A stretch of DNA of 64,000 bases from Xanthostigma xanthostigma. Lineage: Eukaryota; Arthropoda; Insecta; Raphidioptera; Raphidiidae. Within the stretch, counting starts at the first letter, position 1. Each line of letters opens with the position of its first letter. Both the position numbers and the translations under genes were made by a program. Under the pieces are notes generated by a model that searched no databases, was not told where the DNA came from, and saw only the letters and a program-made list of their open reading frames with translations. Of the stretch, positions 32,651-44,536 are shown piece by piece. The stretch lies in assembly GCA_963575645.1 (NCBI GenBank), contig OY754464.1, forward strand, positions 66,686,948 through 66,750,947. Direction: 5' to 3'.

Positions 32651-32741
32651 AACTTATATCTGTATGGTTCTTCCTCAGGGTGTTTCTACTATATATATGC
32701 TGGGTACAGTTTTGAATGAAATGATAGATTTTTTACATTTT

Positions 32742-33400
32742 TTGACGTGATAACGTCTTATAAATTGATGAATCACCAATCTTATAAATTGATAAAACAC
32801 CGGCTGCATGCACGAAAAAGTGTAACGTTCCTAAATCCTAACGTTCCTAACGTTCGTAACGCGTAACGTTCCGCCTGACCCTGTGCGTGCTTTTTGCTAA
32901 TTTCTCGCTCAATTTAAATCAGATCGGTTTGAAACCAGTCTTAAACGAAAGAGGAGAACATTTTACATAGATTTCGTATAACAGAATTTGCCTAAACAGT
33001 TTTTTTATACAAATTTATATAGAAAAATAGCTGTATAAATGCAATGTTGTCTAATGCATGGCGCGACGCGGTCGGTCGTCTTTGTTTGCCGTACATGGAA
33101 ATTAGAATATAACGTATGTCTTGTCTTAACATGAAAACGGCTGCATTTCTAATGTTTAATTCAATTTTTTGACATTAGTATTTTGTGAAATGCAACGCCT
33201 TCTAAGTTAAGTATTGGAATAACTAATTATTATTAGAACATAATACTTTGACAGTTGCAAACGTCACTTTTGACATTTCTTATCATTCCGACACCAAGGA
33301 TAAGCGGATTGAAACCAAATTTTGGGAGGTTTAGGTTATGTATTACGGAATACGTTATCACGTAAAACTATCGTCCGTAAACCGACTTTACAGACAACCA
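32742..33400 (+). mobile_element. F1 element, 659 bp, twin of the 26-kb copy
   Basis: Nearly base-for-base identical to 26,078-26,727 apart from an extra CCTAACGTTC near 32,845 and a few substitutions, with the same internal deletion after GGGAGG. Flanked by T-runs. The 68-codon frame at its right end is not a gene. Confidence 0.92.
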
Positions 33401-33648
33401 ATTTTTTTTTTAGATCAAAATTCACTTTCCAAATTTTTTTATGCAATTTCTTATTGATTGTATATTTTTTGCTTGAAAATTCGAAAGTTATTTTGAACCG
33501 ACAGTTTTTTTTCCAATTCAGATATTAAAAACTACGCTTTGACATTATTGATGGTTATTAGTTGTGACATAATACCGACGCTTTAGAAATAATGTATACG
33601 TATACAAAGTGTAACCGAAACTCGAAAGTTATTTATTATTAGTGGACA

Positions 33649-33979
33649 CAGTAAAAGTAACGAGAAATTGTGTACCCGTATGCGTATTCGTTACTTAAAG
33701 AACCAGTACCCGTTACTTTCGTATCGTTACGTTACTCGTTACTTTTTATACGACATACAATCGTGTACTAACAGCTACAAGCATGTACCATCGCATCGAG
33801 GCGCGTCGCATACGTGATACGATATAACTTCGTTCGTATAACCACATCAAACGAGTCGAACTGACATGGATACGACAAATGCGAGTAACGAAATGAATTT
33901 GTAAGTAACGATTTGTTACTTCGAGTCAGACGATGTACTCGTTACTCAGTAACGAATACATACGGTTTGTTACAGCTCT
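33649..33979. mobile_element. hAT-like non-autonomous element
   Basis: A 331-bp element between perfect 8-bp direct repeats AGTGGACA (33,641-33,648 and 33,980-33,987). The left end is CAGTAAAAGTAAC and the right end reads inverted AGAGCTGTAAC, a loose hAT-like terminal repeat. GTTAC/GTAAC motifs are scattered densely inside in both orientations, like the subterminal transposase-binding repeats of hAT elements. Confidence 0.82.
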
Positions 33980-34087
33980 AGTGGACAATAGATATAGTAT
34001 CTTAAAATATACGTAATTTTGAAGTTTTATTTTTTATGAAAATGTTAATATATTTTCTTCGTGCGCACGCGCGACTTTTCAGTAAGA

Positions 34088-34349
34088 CGCAACCATGAAG
34101 CCTGTAACCAGGAGACCCAGCTCGAGTGCAGCTCTGGACGGATATCTGTTGCATGAACCAATATGGCGTCAGCTACTGGCTAACGTACACACGTTCATGG
34201 CTTACATGTGTGTAGTGTCTGTTATGGCGAAAACAGGCGGAAAGATAGGTAGTGATGACAGCGCCATCTTGCATACGTCAGAAAATGGTCCGTCTCGAAA
34301 CCTGGCAAACATAGGAAACTGATCTCTTGATTACAGGCTTCATGGACGC
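34088..34349. mobile_element. Small inverted-repeat element
   Basis: CCATGAAGCCTGTAA (34,093-34,107) is exactly inverted at 34,334-34,348 (TTACAGGCTTCATGG). The 75-codon frame inside starts in the left repeat; I regard it as a MITE interior. Target duplication unclear. Confidence 0.6.
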
Positions 34350-34596
34350 AACATTTAAGTTGAAGCTCTCACAGATCAAGGTAGAGCATATTTTAAACAA
34401 TTTTCACTTGGCAGAACTATAGCTCGAAAACTACACACATCTACTATCGCAAACGTGCCGAAGGGGTGAACAATGATTTAAACATTGCCATATTAAGAAT
34501 GTATGAGTTATACAGTCGCAGATAAAAAGTATGTCCATAACTACATATTATAAGATGGTAGCAACAACGTCAAATTGTCCCAAAACTTCTAATACA

Positions 34597-35328
34597 TCTA
34601 TACTAATATATAAAGCTGAAGAGTTTGTTTGTTTGTTTGGTTGAACGCGCTAATCTCAGAAACTACTGGTTCGAATTGAACTTTTTTTTTGTTGGATAAC
34701 CCATTTATCGGGGAAGGCTATAGGCTATATAATATTACGCTGTGACCAATTGGAGCGGAACATCAATGAAAAATGTTGCAAGATGTATCTCAAAATTAGT
34801 CCGTCCGACAAATATCATCAGATGAAATGCCTTAACTAAATGATGTAATATTAGCGCGTGAAGTTTACAATCCCGGATAGCTCAATCGGTAGAGCGTAAG
34901 ACTCTTAATGCCAGGGTCTAGGGTTCAAGCCCCACGTCGGCGAATATATTTTTATTTTTTTTTTATTTTCTACATTGCTTTCTTCTAAGGTTTACATATC
35001 AACTTTTAAAAATTTTATTACGACTAATTAAAATTAAATAAATTTAATTAATAGCTCATTTAAATTCTGTTACAACTATAGGCACCTATATAAAAATAAT
35101 TTTCCTACAGTGTTTTCAACTAAATATTTATTATATTAAAAGAAATTATTACTTAAAACGAGTATAAATACTGCTTTTTAACGACAAAAACTTTTGAACG
35201 ATAAGTCGATCATTATGAAGTTTGGACACAACATTCATCTCGGTAAACTAAGATGAATGTGCGTAATCATGTCCCTTCCTTCCCCATTCGTTCTTTTGCA
35301 CCCGGGTGAAACCGGGCGGGGCCGCTAG
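34597..35328 (+). mobile_element. Non-autonomous Helitron-like element, complete, with tRNA-Lys-like insert
   Basis: Starts A followed by TCTATACTAATATATAAAGC and ends CCCGGGTGAAACCGGGCGG, GGCCGCTAG at 35,328, then T. These are the TC start, 3' hairpin and CTAG end of Helitrons inserted between A and T. 732 bp, closely similar to 19,199-19,928. No Rep/helicase coding. Confidence 0.92.
34871..34942 (+). pseudogene. tRNA-Lys(CTT)-like sequence inside a Helitron
   Basis: TAGCTCAATCGG A box, CTCTTAA anticodon loop and GGTTCAAGCCC B box, as at 19,474. The acceptor pairing is broken at the terminal positions. Confidence 0.85.
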
Positions 35329-35447
35329 TCTAAATATATGTATGAGCGAGTAACTAGCATGAAAGATGTGTGAACGGTAGGACTAAGGTCTTGCGACTAA
35401 TTTCCTCAATTCACTCATTGGGCACGTATAGGCTCAAGCGAAATTAA

Positions 35448-35657
35448 GGCCTAGTTTATATGAGAGGCGTTCAACGCGCGTTGGCCCAACGCGCGTTTAC
35501 AGTTTCTATACAATTGTATAGAACTGTTTATATGATAACGCGCGTTGGTGACGCGTTGAACGCGCGTTATCATATAAACAGTTCTATACAATTGTATAGA
35601 AACTGTAAACGCGCGTTGGGCCAACGCGCGTTGAACGCCTCTCATATAAACTAGGCC
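35448..35657. mobile_element. PIF/Harbinger-like palindromic MITE
   Basis: A 210-bp near-perfect palindrome beginning GGCCTAGTTTATATGAG and ending with its inverse, flanked by TAA on both sides (35,445-35,447 and 35,658-35,660). GG-CC ends and a 3-bp TAA/TTA duplication fit PIF/Harbinger (Tourist-like) MITEs. Only the central dozen bases are unpaired. Open frames of 64 and 91 codons on the two strands come from the palindrome. Confidence 0.9.
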
Positions 35658-35916
35658 TAAAGAGTCAGTTTTTGATCGTCCTTTAAAAAATCCTGAAGAT
35701 GCATTGCTACCTCCATTGCACATCAAACTCGGACTTATGAAAAAAAATGGAGATGGTTTTTGTTATTTGAAACAGAAATTCCCAAAAGTCAGTGATGCTA
35801 AAACAAAAGAGGGAATTCAGTTAAAGTAGTGTTGATCTAATAGAATATTAAGATGAAGGAAGGTTTTGGTTGAGGATCATAAAATAAGCTACAATTTTAA
35901 ATTTAATTTAACGAAA

Positions 35917-35983
35917 TTTGAGAACTTTCCGTGTGCTTTTATTCGATACTGTATCGAATAAAAGCACACAGAAAGTTCTCAAA
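35917..35983. repeat. 33-bp-arm palindrome abutting the satellite
   Basis: 35,917-35,949 and 35,951-35,983 are inverse copies with one mismatch and a single-base spacer (TTTGAGAACTTTCC... pairing with ...GAAAGTTCTCAAA). Satellite homology starts at the next base. Confidence 0.93.
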
Positions 35984-36666
35984 CTCGATTATGTAAGAAG
36001 GGTACCCCACTCCCACATCTGTATCTATAGTCGTTTGAAAGTTACGGCACTTTTAAATTTTTCTCAAAAAAATATAAATAAAGGCCCATATCTCCGAAAC
36101 TAAAAGTGATACTGGGTTGCGGATGGTCGGAATCAATTCAGCTTAAAATTTTCTATAAGCTCGGTTAGTATAAAACGGTCCAAAAGTCGCTTAGTGTCTT
36201 AAAAAGTTGCAATTTTGCAAAACGGATATGAAAACATGAAAAGATTTGCGATATTTGGCAAAATATATATTTTTTTTAGATATGCCTGTTAGTGACGTTA
36301 CTTATAGAAAAAAGTACGCCGAATCGAATGGGACCAAGCGCACATTCGTATCTCTGTTAGTTTAGACGCTATGACGGTTTAAAGTGTAAAAAAATTTAAA
36401 CAGTTAAAATTGGCTATATCTCCAAAACCAAAAGAGATAAAAGGTTGCGGGTGGTCGGAATCGATTCAGAATGACTTTTTTTATAAGTACCTGTAATATC
36501 AAGCAAAATTTTTTTTCGAAAATTTCTCGAAAATGTAAGAAGGGTACCCCCTTCTTACTTTTTCCGATTTTAAAAACACACAAAAATCACTGTTATATTC
36601 TTCGAAAACGACTTAAAACTGAGGTTGTTCTTATGTAAAAAATCACGCTGAATCGATTCCGACCAC
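35984..36666. repeat. First, rearranged satellite unit at the left edge
   Basis: Only the hairpin piece of a B half (35,993-36,008) precedes the first phase mark; about 97 bp that normally separate hairpin and phase mark are deleted. This monomer also has the most private changes (for example GGAATCAATTCAG in place of GGAATCGATTCAG), as expected at an array edge. Confidence 0.85.
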
Positions 36667-37976
36667 TCCCACATCTGTATCTATAGTCGTTTGAAAGTTA
36701 CAGCGCTTTTAAGTTTTTCTCAAAAAAATGTAAATAAAGGCCCATATCTCCGAAACTAAAAGTGATACTGGGTTGCGGATGGTCGGAATCGATTCAGCTT
36801 GAAATTTTCTATAAGCTCGGTTAGTATAAAACATTCCAAAAGTCGCTTAGTGTCTTAAAAAGTTGCAATTTTGCAAAACGGATATGAAAACATGAAAAGA
36901 TTTGCGATATTTGGCAAAATATATATTTTTTTTAGATATGCCTATTAGTGACGTTACTTATAGAAAAAAGTACGCTGAGTCGAATGGGACCAAGCGCACA
37001 TTCGTATCTCTGTTAGTTTAGACGCTATGACGGTTTAAAGTGTAAAATAATTTAAACAGTTAAAATTGGCTATATCTCCAAAACCAAAAGAGTAACAAGG
37101 TTGCGGGTGGTCGGAATCGATTCAGAATGACTTTTTCTAAAAGTACCTGTAATATCAAGCGAAATTTTTTTCGAAAATTTCTCGAAAATGTAAGAAGGGT
37201 ACCCCCTTCTTATTTTTCCGATTTAAAAAAAACACAAAAATCACTGTTATATTCTTCGAAAACGATTTTGAAACTGAGGTTGTTCTAATGTAAAAAATCA
37301 CGCTGAATCGATTTCGACCATTCCCACATCTGTATCTATAGTCGTTTGAAAGTTACAGCGCTTTTAAGTTTTTCTCAAAAAAATATAAATAAAGGCCCAT
37401 ATCTCCGAAACTAAAAGTGATACTGGGTTGCGGATGGTCGGAATCGATTCAGCTTGAAATTTTCTATAAGCTCGGTTAGTATAAAACATTCCAAAAGTCG
37501 CTTAGTGTCTTAAAAAGTTGCAATTTTGCAAAACGGATATGAAAACATGAAAAGATTTGCGATATTTGGCAAAATATATATTTTTTTTAGATATGCCTAT
37601 TAGTGACGTTACTTATAGAAAAAAGTACGCTGAGTCGAATGGGACCAAGCGCACATTCGTATCTCTGTTAGTTTAGACGCTATGACGGTTTAAAGTGTAA
37701 AATAATTTAAACAGTTAAAATTGGCTATATCTCCAAAACCAAAAGAGTAACAAGGTTGCGGGTGGTCGGAATCGATTCAGAATGACTTTTTCTAAAAGTA
37801 CCTGTAATATCAAGCGAAATTTTTTTCGAAAATTTCTCGAAAATGTAAGAAGGGTACCCCCTTCTTATTTTTCCGATTTAAAAAAAACACAAAAATCACT
37901 GTTATATTCTTCGAAAACGATTTTGAAACTGAGGTTGTTCTAATGTAAAAAATCACGCTGAATCGATTTCGACCAT
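36667..37976. repeat. Two near-identical 655-bp edge monomers
   Basis: Units at 36,667 and 37,322 are both 655 bp and share edge-type variants such as GAGTAACAAGG and the 655-bp length. They are almost indistinguishable by eye, pointing to a recent single-unit duplication. Confidence 0.85.
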
Positions 37977-40900
37977 TCCCACATCTGTATCTATAGTCGT
38001 TTGAAAGTTACAGCGCTTTTAAGTTTTTCTCAAAAAAATATAAATAAAGGCCCATATCTCCGAAACTAAAAGTGATACTGGGTTGCGGATGGTCGGAATC
38101 GATTCAGCTTGAAATTTTCTATAAGCTAGGTTAGTATAAAACGGTCCAAAAGTCGCTTAGTGTCTTAAAAAGTTGCAATTTTGCAAAACGGACATGAAAA
38201 TATGAAAAGATTTGCAATATTTGGCAAAATATATAATTTTTTTAGATATGCTTAATAGTGACGTTACTTATAGAAAAAAGTACGCTGAATCGAATGGGAC
38301 CAAGCGCACATTCGTATCTCAGTTAGTTTAGGCGCTATGACGGTTTAAAGTGTAAAAAAATTTAAACAGTTAAAATTGGCTATATCTCCGAAACCAAAAG
38401 AGATACAAGGTTGCGGGTGGTCGGAATCGATTCAGAATGACTTTTTCTATAAGTACCTGTAATATCAAGCGAAATTATTTTTCGAAAATTTCTCGAAAAT
38501 GTAAGAAGGGTACCCCCTTCTTACTTTTTCCGATTTTAAAAACACACAAAAATCACTGTTATATTCTTCGAAAACGACTTAAAACTGAGGTTGTTTTTAT
38601 GTAAAAAATCACGATGAATCGATTCCGACCACTCCCACATCTGTATCTATAGTCGTTTGAAAGTTACAGCGCTTTTAAGTTTTTCTCAAAAAAATGTAAA
38701 TAAAGGCCCATATCTCCGAAACTAAAAGTGATACTGGGTTGCGGATGGTCGGAATCGATTCAGCTTGAAATTTTCTATAAGCTCGGTTAGTATAAAACGG
38801 TCCAAAAGTCGCTTAGTGTCTTAAAAAGTTGCAATTTTGCAAAACGGATATGAAAACATGAAAAGATTTGCGATATTTGGCAAAATATATAATTTTTTTA
38901 GATATGCTTAATAGTGACGTTACTTATAGAAAAAAGTACGCTGAATCGAATGGGACCAAGCGCACATTCGTATCTCAGTTAGTTTAGGCGCTATGACGGT
39001 TTAAAGTGTAAAAAAATTTAAACAGTTAAAATTGGCTATATCTCCGAAACCAAAAGAGATACAAGGTTGCGGGTGGTCGGAATCGATTCAGAATGACTTT
39101 TTCTATAAGTACCTGTAATATCAAGCGAAATTATTTTTCGAAAATTTCTCGAAAATGTAAGAAGGGTACCCCCTTCTTACTTTTTCCGATTTTAAAAACA
39201 CACAAAAATCACTGTTATATTCTTCAAAAACGACTTAAAACTGAGGTTGTTCTTATGTAAAAAATCACGCTGCATCGATTCCGACCACTCCCACATCTGT
39301 ATCTATAGTCGTTTGAAAGTTACAGCGCTTTTAAGTTTTTCTCAAAAAAATGTAAATAAAGGCCCATATCTCCGAAACTAAAAGTGATACTGGGTTGCGA
39401 ATGGTCGGAATCGATTCAGCTTGAAATTTTCTATAAGCTCGGTTAGTATAAAACATTCCAAAAGTCGCTTAGTGTCTTAAAAAGTTGCAATTTTGCAAAA
39501 CGGATATGAAAACATGAAAAGATTTGCGATATTTGGCAAAATATATATTTTTTTTAGATATGCCTATTAGTGACGTTACTTATAGAAAAAAGTACGCTGA
39601 GTCGAATGGGACCAAGCGCACATTCGTATCTCTGTTAGTTTAGACGCTATGACGGTTTAAAGTGTAAAATAATTTAAACAGTTAAAATTGGCTATATCTC
39701 CAAAACCAAAAGAGTAACAAGGTTGCGGGTGGTCGGAATCGATTCAGAATGACTTTTTCTATAAGTACCTGTAATATCAAGCGAAATTTTTTTCGAAAAT
39801 TTCTCGAAAATGTAAGAAGGGTACCCCCTTCTTATTTTTTCCGATTTAAAAAAAACACAAAAATCACTGTTATATTCTTCGAAAACGATTTTGAAACTGA
39901 GGTTGTTCTGATGTAAAAAATCACGCTGAATCGATTTCGACCATTCCCACATCTGTATCTATAGTCGTTTGAAAGTTACAGCGCTTTTAAGTTTTTCTCA
40001 AAAAAATATAAATAAAGGCCCATATCTCCGAAACTAAAAGTGATACTGGGTTGCGGATGGTCGGAATCGATTCAGCTTGAAATTTTCTATAAGCTAGGTT
40101 AGTATAAAACGGTCCAAAAGTCGCTTAGTGTCTTAAAAAGTTGCAATTTTGCAAAACGGATATGAAAACATGAAAAGATTTGCAATATTTGGCAAAATAT
40201 ATAATTTTTTTAGATATGCTTAATAGTGACGTTACTTATAGAAAAAAGTACGCTGAATCGAATGGGACCAAGCGCACATTCGTATCTCAGTTAGTTTAGG
40301 CGCTATGACGGTTTAAAGTGTAAAAAAATTTAAACAGTTAAAATTGGCTATATCTCCGAAACCAAAAGAGATACAAGGTTGCGGGTGGTCGGAATCGATT
40401 CAGAATGACTTTTTCTATAAGTACCTGTAATATCAAGCGAAATTATTTTTCGAAAATTTCTCGAAAATGTAAGAAGGGTACCCCCTTCTTACTTTTTCCG
40501 ATTTTAAAAACACACAAAAATCACTGTTATATTCTTCGAAAACGACTTAAAACTGAGGTTGTTCTTATGTAAAAAATCACGCTGAATCGATTCCGACCAC
40601 TCCCACATCTGTATCAATAGTCGTTTGAAAGTTACAGAGCTTTTAAGTGTTTCTCAAAAAAATATAAATAAAGGCCCATATCTCCGAAACTAAAAGTGAT
40701 ACTGGGTTGCGGATGGTCGGAATCGATTCAGCTTGAAATTTTCTATAAGCTCGGTTAGTATAAAACGGTCCAAAAGTCGCTTAGTGTCTTAAAAAGTTGC
40801 AATTTTGCAAAACGGACATGAAAATATGAAAAGATTTGCGAAATTTGGCAAAATATATAATTTTTTTAGATATGCTTAATAGTGACGTTACTTATAGAAA

Positions 40901-43224
40901 AAAGTACGCTGAATCGAATGGGACCAAGCGCACATTCGTATCTCTGTTAGTTTAGACGCTATGACGGTTTAAAGTGTAAAAAAATTTAAACAGTTAAAAT
41001 TGGCTATATCTCCGAAACCAAAAGAGATACAAGGTTGCGGGTGGTCGGAATCGATTCAGAATGACTTTTTCTATAAGTACCTGTAATATCAAGCGAAATT
41101 ATTTTTCGAAAATTTCTCGAAAATGTAAGAAGGGTACCCCCTTCTTACTTTTTCCGATTTTAAAAACACACAAAAATCACTGTTATATTCTTCGAAAACG
41201 ACTTAAAACTGAGGTTGTTCTTATGTAAAAAATCACGCTGAATCGATTCCGACCACTCCCACATCTGTATCAATAGTCGTTTGAAAGTTACAGAGCTTTT
41301 AAGTGTTTCTCAAAAAAATATAAATAAAGGCCCATATCTCCGAAACTAAAAGTGATACTGGGTTGCGGATGGTCGGAATCGATTCAGCTTGAAATTTTCT
41401 ATAAGCTCGGTTAGTTTAAAACGGTCCAAAAGTCGCTTAGTGTCTTATAAAGTTGCAATTTTGCAAAACGGACATGAAAATATGAAAAGATTTGCGATAT
41501 TTGGCAAAATATATAATTTTTTTAGATATGCTTAATAGTGACGTTACTTATAGAAAAAAGTACGCTGAATCGAATGGGACCAAGCGCACATTCGTATCTC
41601 TGTTAGTTTAGACGCTATGACGGTTTAAAGTGTAAAAAAATTTAAACAGTTAAAATTGGCTATATCTCCGAAACCAAAAGAGATACAAGGTTGCGGGTGG
41701 TCGGAATCGATTCAGAATGACTTTTTCTATAAGTACCTGTAATATCAAGCGAAATTATTTTTCGAAAATTTCTCGAAAATGTAAGAAGGGTACCCCCTTC
41801 TTACTTTTTCCGATTTTAAAAACACACAAAAATCACTGTAATATTCTTCGAAAACGACTTAAAATTGAGGTGATTCTTATGTATAAAATCACGCTAAATC
41901 GATTCCGACCACTCCCACATCTGTATCAATAGTCGTTTGAAAGTTACAGAGCTTTTAAGTGTTTCTCAAAAAAATATAAATAAAGGCCCATATCTCCGAA
42001 ACTAAAAGTGACACTGGGTTGCGGATGGTCGGAATCGATTCAGCTTGAAATTTTCTATAAGCTCGGTTAGTATAAAACGGTTCAAAAGTCGCTTAGTGTC
42101 TTAAAAAGTTGCAATTTTGCAAAACGGATATGAAAACATGAAAAGATTTGCGATATTTGGCAAAATATATAATTTTTTTAGATATGCCTAATAGTGACGT
42201 TACTTATACAAAAAAGTACGCTGAATCGAATGGGACCAAGCGCACATTCGTATCTCTGTTAGTTTAGACGCTATGACGGTTTAAAGTGTAAAAAAATTTA
42301 AACAGTTTAAATTGGCTATATCTCCGAAACCAAAAGAGATACAAAGTTGCGGGTGGTCGGAATCGATTCAGAATGACTTTTTCTATAAGTACCTGTAATA
42401 TCAAGCGAAATTATTTTTCGAAAATTTCTCGAAAATGTAAGAAGGGTACCCCCTTCTTACTTTTTCCGATTTTAAAAACACACAAAAATCACTGTTATAT
42501 TCTTCGAAAACGACTTAAAACTGAGGTTGTTCTTATGTAAAAAATCACGCTGAATCGATTCCGACCACTCCCACATCTGTATCAATAGTCGTTTGAAAGT
42601 TACAGAGCTTTTAAGTGTTTCTCAAAAAAATATAAATAAAGGCCCATATCTCCGAAACTAAAAGTGATAATGGGTTGCGGATGGTCGGAATCGATTCAGC
42701 TTGAAATTTTCTATAAGCTCGGTTAGTATAAAACGGTCCAAAAGTCGCTTAGTGTCTTAAAAAGTTGCAATTTTGCAAAACGGACATGAAAATATGAAAA
42801 GATTTGCGAAATTTGGCAAAATATATAATTTTTTTAGATATGCTTAATAGTGACGTTACTTATAAGAAAAAGTACGCTGAATCGAATGGGACCAAGCGCA
42901 CATTCGTATCTCTGTTAGTTTAGACGCTATGACGGTTTAAAGTGTAAAAAAATTTAAACAGTTAAAATTGGCTATATCTCCGAAACCAAAAGAGATACAA
43001 GGTTGCGGGTGGTCGGAATCGATTCAGAATGACTTTTTCTATAAGTACCTGTAATATCAAGCGAAATTATTTTTCGAAAATTTCTCGAAAATGTAAGAAG
43101 GGTACCCCCTTCTTACTTTTTCCGATTTTAAAAACACACAAAAATCACTGTTATATTCTTCGAAAACGACTTAAAACTGAGGTTGTTCTTATGTAAAAAA
43201 TCACGCTGAATCGATTCCGACCAC

Positions 43225-43880
43225 TCCCACATCTGTATCAATAGTCGTTTGAAAGTTACAGAGCTTTTAAGTGTTTCTCAAAAAAATATAAATAAAGGCC
43301 CATATCTCCGAAACTAAAAGTGATACTGGGTTGCGGATGGTCGGAATCGATTCAGCTTGAAATTTTCTATAAGCTCGGTTAGTATAAAACGGTCCAAAAG
43401 TCGCTTAGTGTCTTAAAAAGTTGCAATTTTGCAAAACGGACATGAAAATATGAAAAGATTTGCGAAATTTGGCAAAATATATAATTTTTTTAGATATGCT
43501 TAATAGTGACGTTACTTATAGAAAAAAGTACGCTGAATCGAATGGGACCAAGCGCACATTCGTATCTCTGTTAGTTTAGACGCTATGACGGTTTAAAGTG
43601 TAAAAAAATTTAAACAGTTAAAATTGGCTATATCTCCGAAACCAAAAGAGATACAAGGTTGCGGGTGGTCGGAATCGATTCAGAATGACTTTTTCTATAA
43701 GTACCTGTAATATCAAGCGAAATTATTTTTCGAAAATTTCTCGAAAATGTAAGAAGGGTACCCCCTTCTTACTTTTTCCGATTTTAAAAACACACAAAAA
43801 TCACTGTTATATTCTTCGAAAACGACTTAAAACTGAGGTTGTTCTTATGTAAAAAATCACGCTGAATCGATTCCGACCAC
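43225..43880. repeat. Representative monomer: two diverged 328-bp halves
   Basis: Half A is 43,225-43,552 and half B 43,553-43,880. Aligned features at exactly 328-bp spacing: GGTCGGAATCGATTCAG at 43,339-43,355 and 43,667-43,683; TATATCTCCGAAACCAAAAG in B against CATATCTCCGAAACTAAAAG in A; the end of A (ACGCTGAATCGAATGGGACC) against the end of B (ACGCTGAATCGATTCCGACC). The inverse box CTGAATCGATTCCGACC is at 43,862-43,878. Confidence 0.93.
43752..43775. repeat. Perfect hairpin of the satellite monomer (example)
   Basis: GTAAGAAGGG and CCCTTCTTAC form a 10-bp stem around a TACC loop, with GGTACC at the tip. It recurs once per monomer in half B and is almost invariant. Confidence 0.9.
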
Positions 43881-44536
43881 TCCCACATCTGTATCAATAG
43901 TCGTTTGAAAGTTACAGAGCTTTTAAGTGTTTCTCAAAAAAATATAAATAAAGGCCCATATCTCCGAAACTAAAAGTGATACTGGGTTGCGGATGGTCGG
44001 AATCGATTCAGCTTGAAATTTTCTATAAGCTCGGTTAGTATAAAACGGTCCAAAAGTCGCTTAGTGTCTTAAAAAGTTGCAATTTTGCAAAACGGACATG
44101 AAAATATGAAAAGATTTGCGATATTTGGCAAAATATATAATTTTTTTAGATATGCTTAATAGTGACGTTACTTATAGAAAAAAGTACGCTAAATCGAATG
44201 GGACCAAGCGCACATTCGTATCTCTGTTAGTTTAGACGCTATGACGGTTTAAAATGTAAAAAAATTTAAACAGTTAAAATTGGCTATATCTCCGAAACCA
44301 AAAGAGATACAAGGTTGCGGGTGGTCGGAATCGATTCAGAATGACTTTTTCTATAAGTACCTGTAATATCAAGCGAAATTATTTTTCGAAAATTTCTCGA
44401 AAATGTAAGAAGGGTACCCCCTTCTTACTTTTTCCGATTTTAAAAACACACAAAAATCACTGTTATATTCTTCGAAAACGACTTAAAACTGAGGTTGTTC
44501 TTATGTAAAAAATCACGCTGAATCGATTCCGACCAC

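Noticed and set aside
26078..33400. Twin F1 copies as LTRs of one large retrotransposon
   Set aside because: The sequence between them is a mix of unrelated elements in both orientations, without gag-pol, and F1 also occurs alone many times.
34095..34322. 75-codon frame with good ATG context
   Set aside because: The ATG lies in a terminal inverted repeat (CCATGAAGCCTGTAA), and the frame matches nothing I recognise.
35451..35726. 91-codon and 64-codon frames near 35.5 kb
   Set aside because: The two strands give nearly the same peptide because the DNA is a palindrome; no gene is implied.
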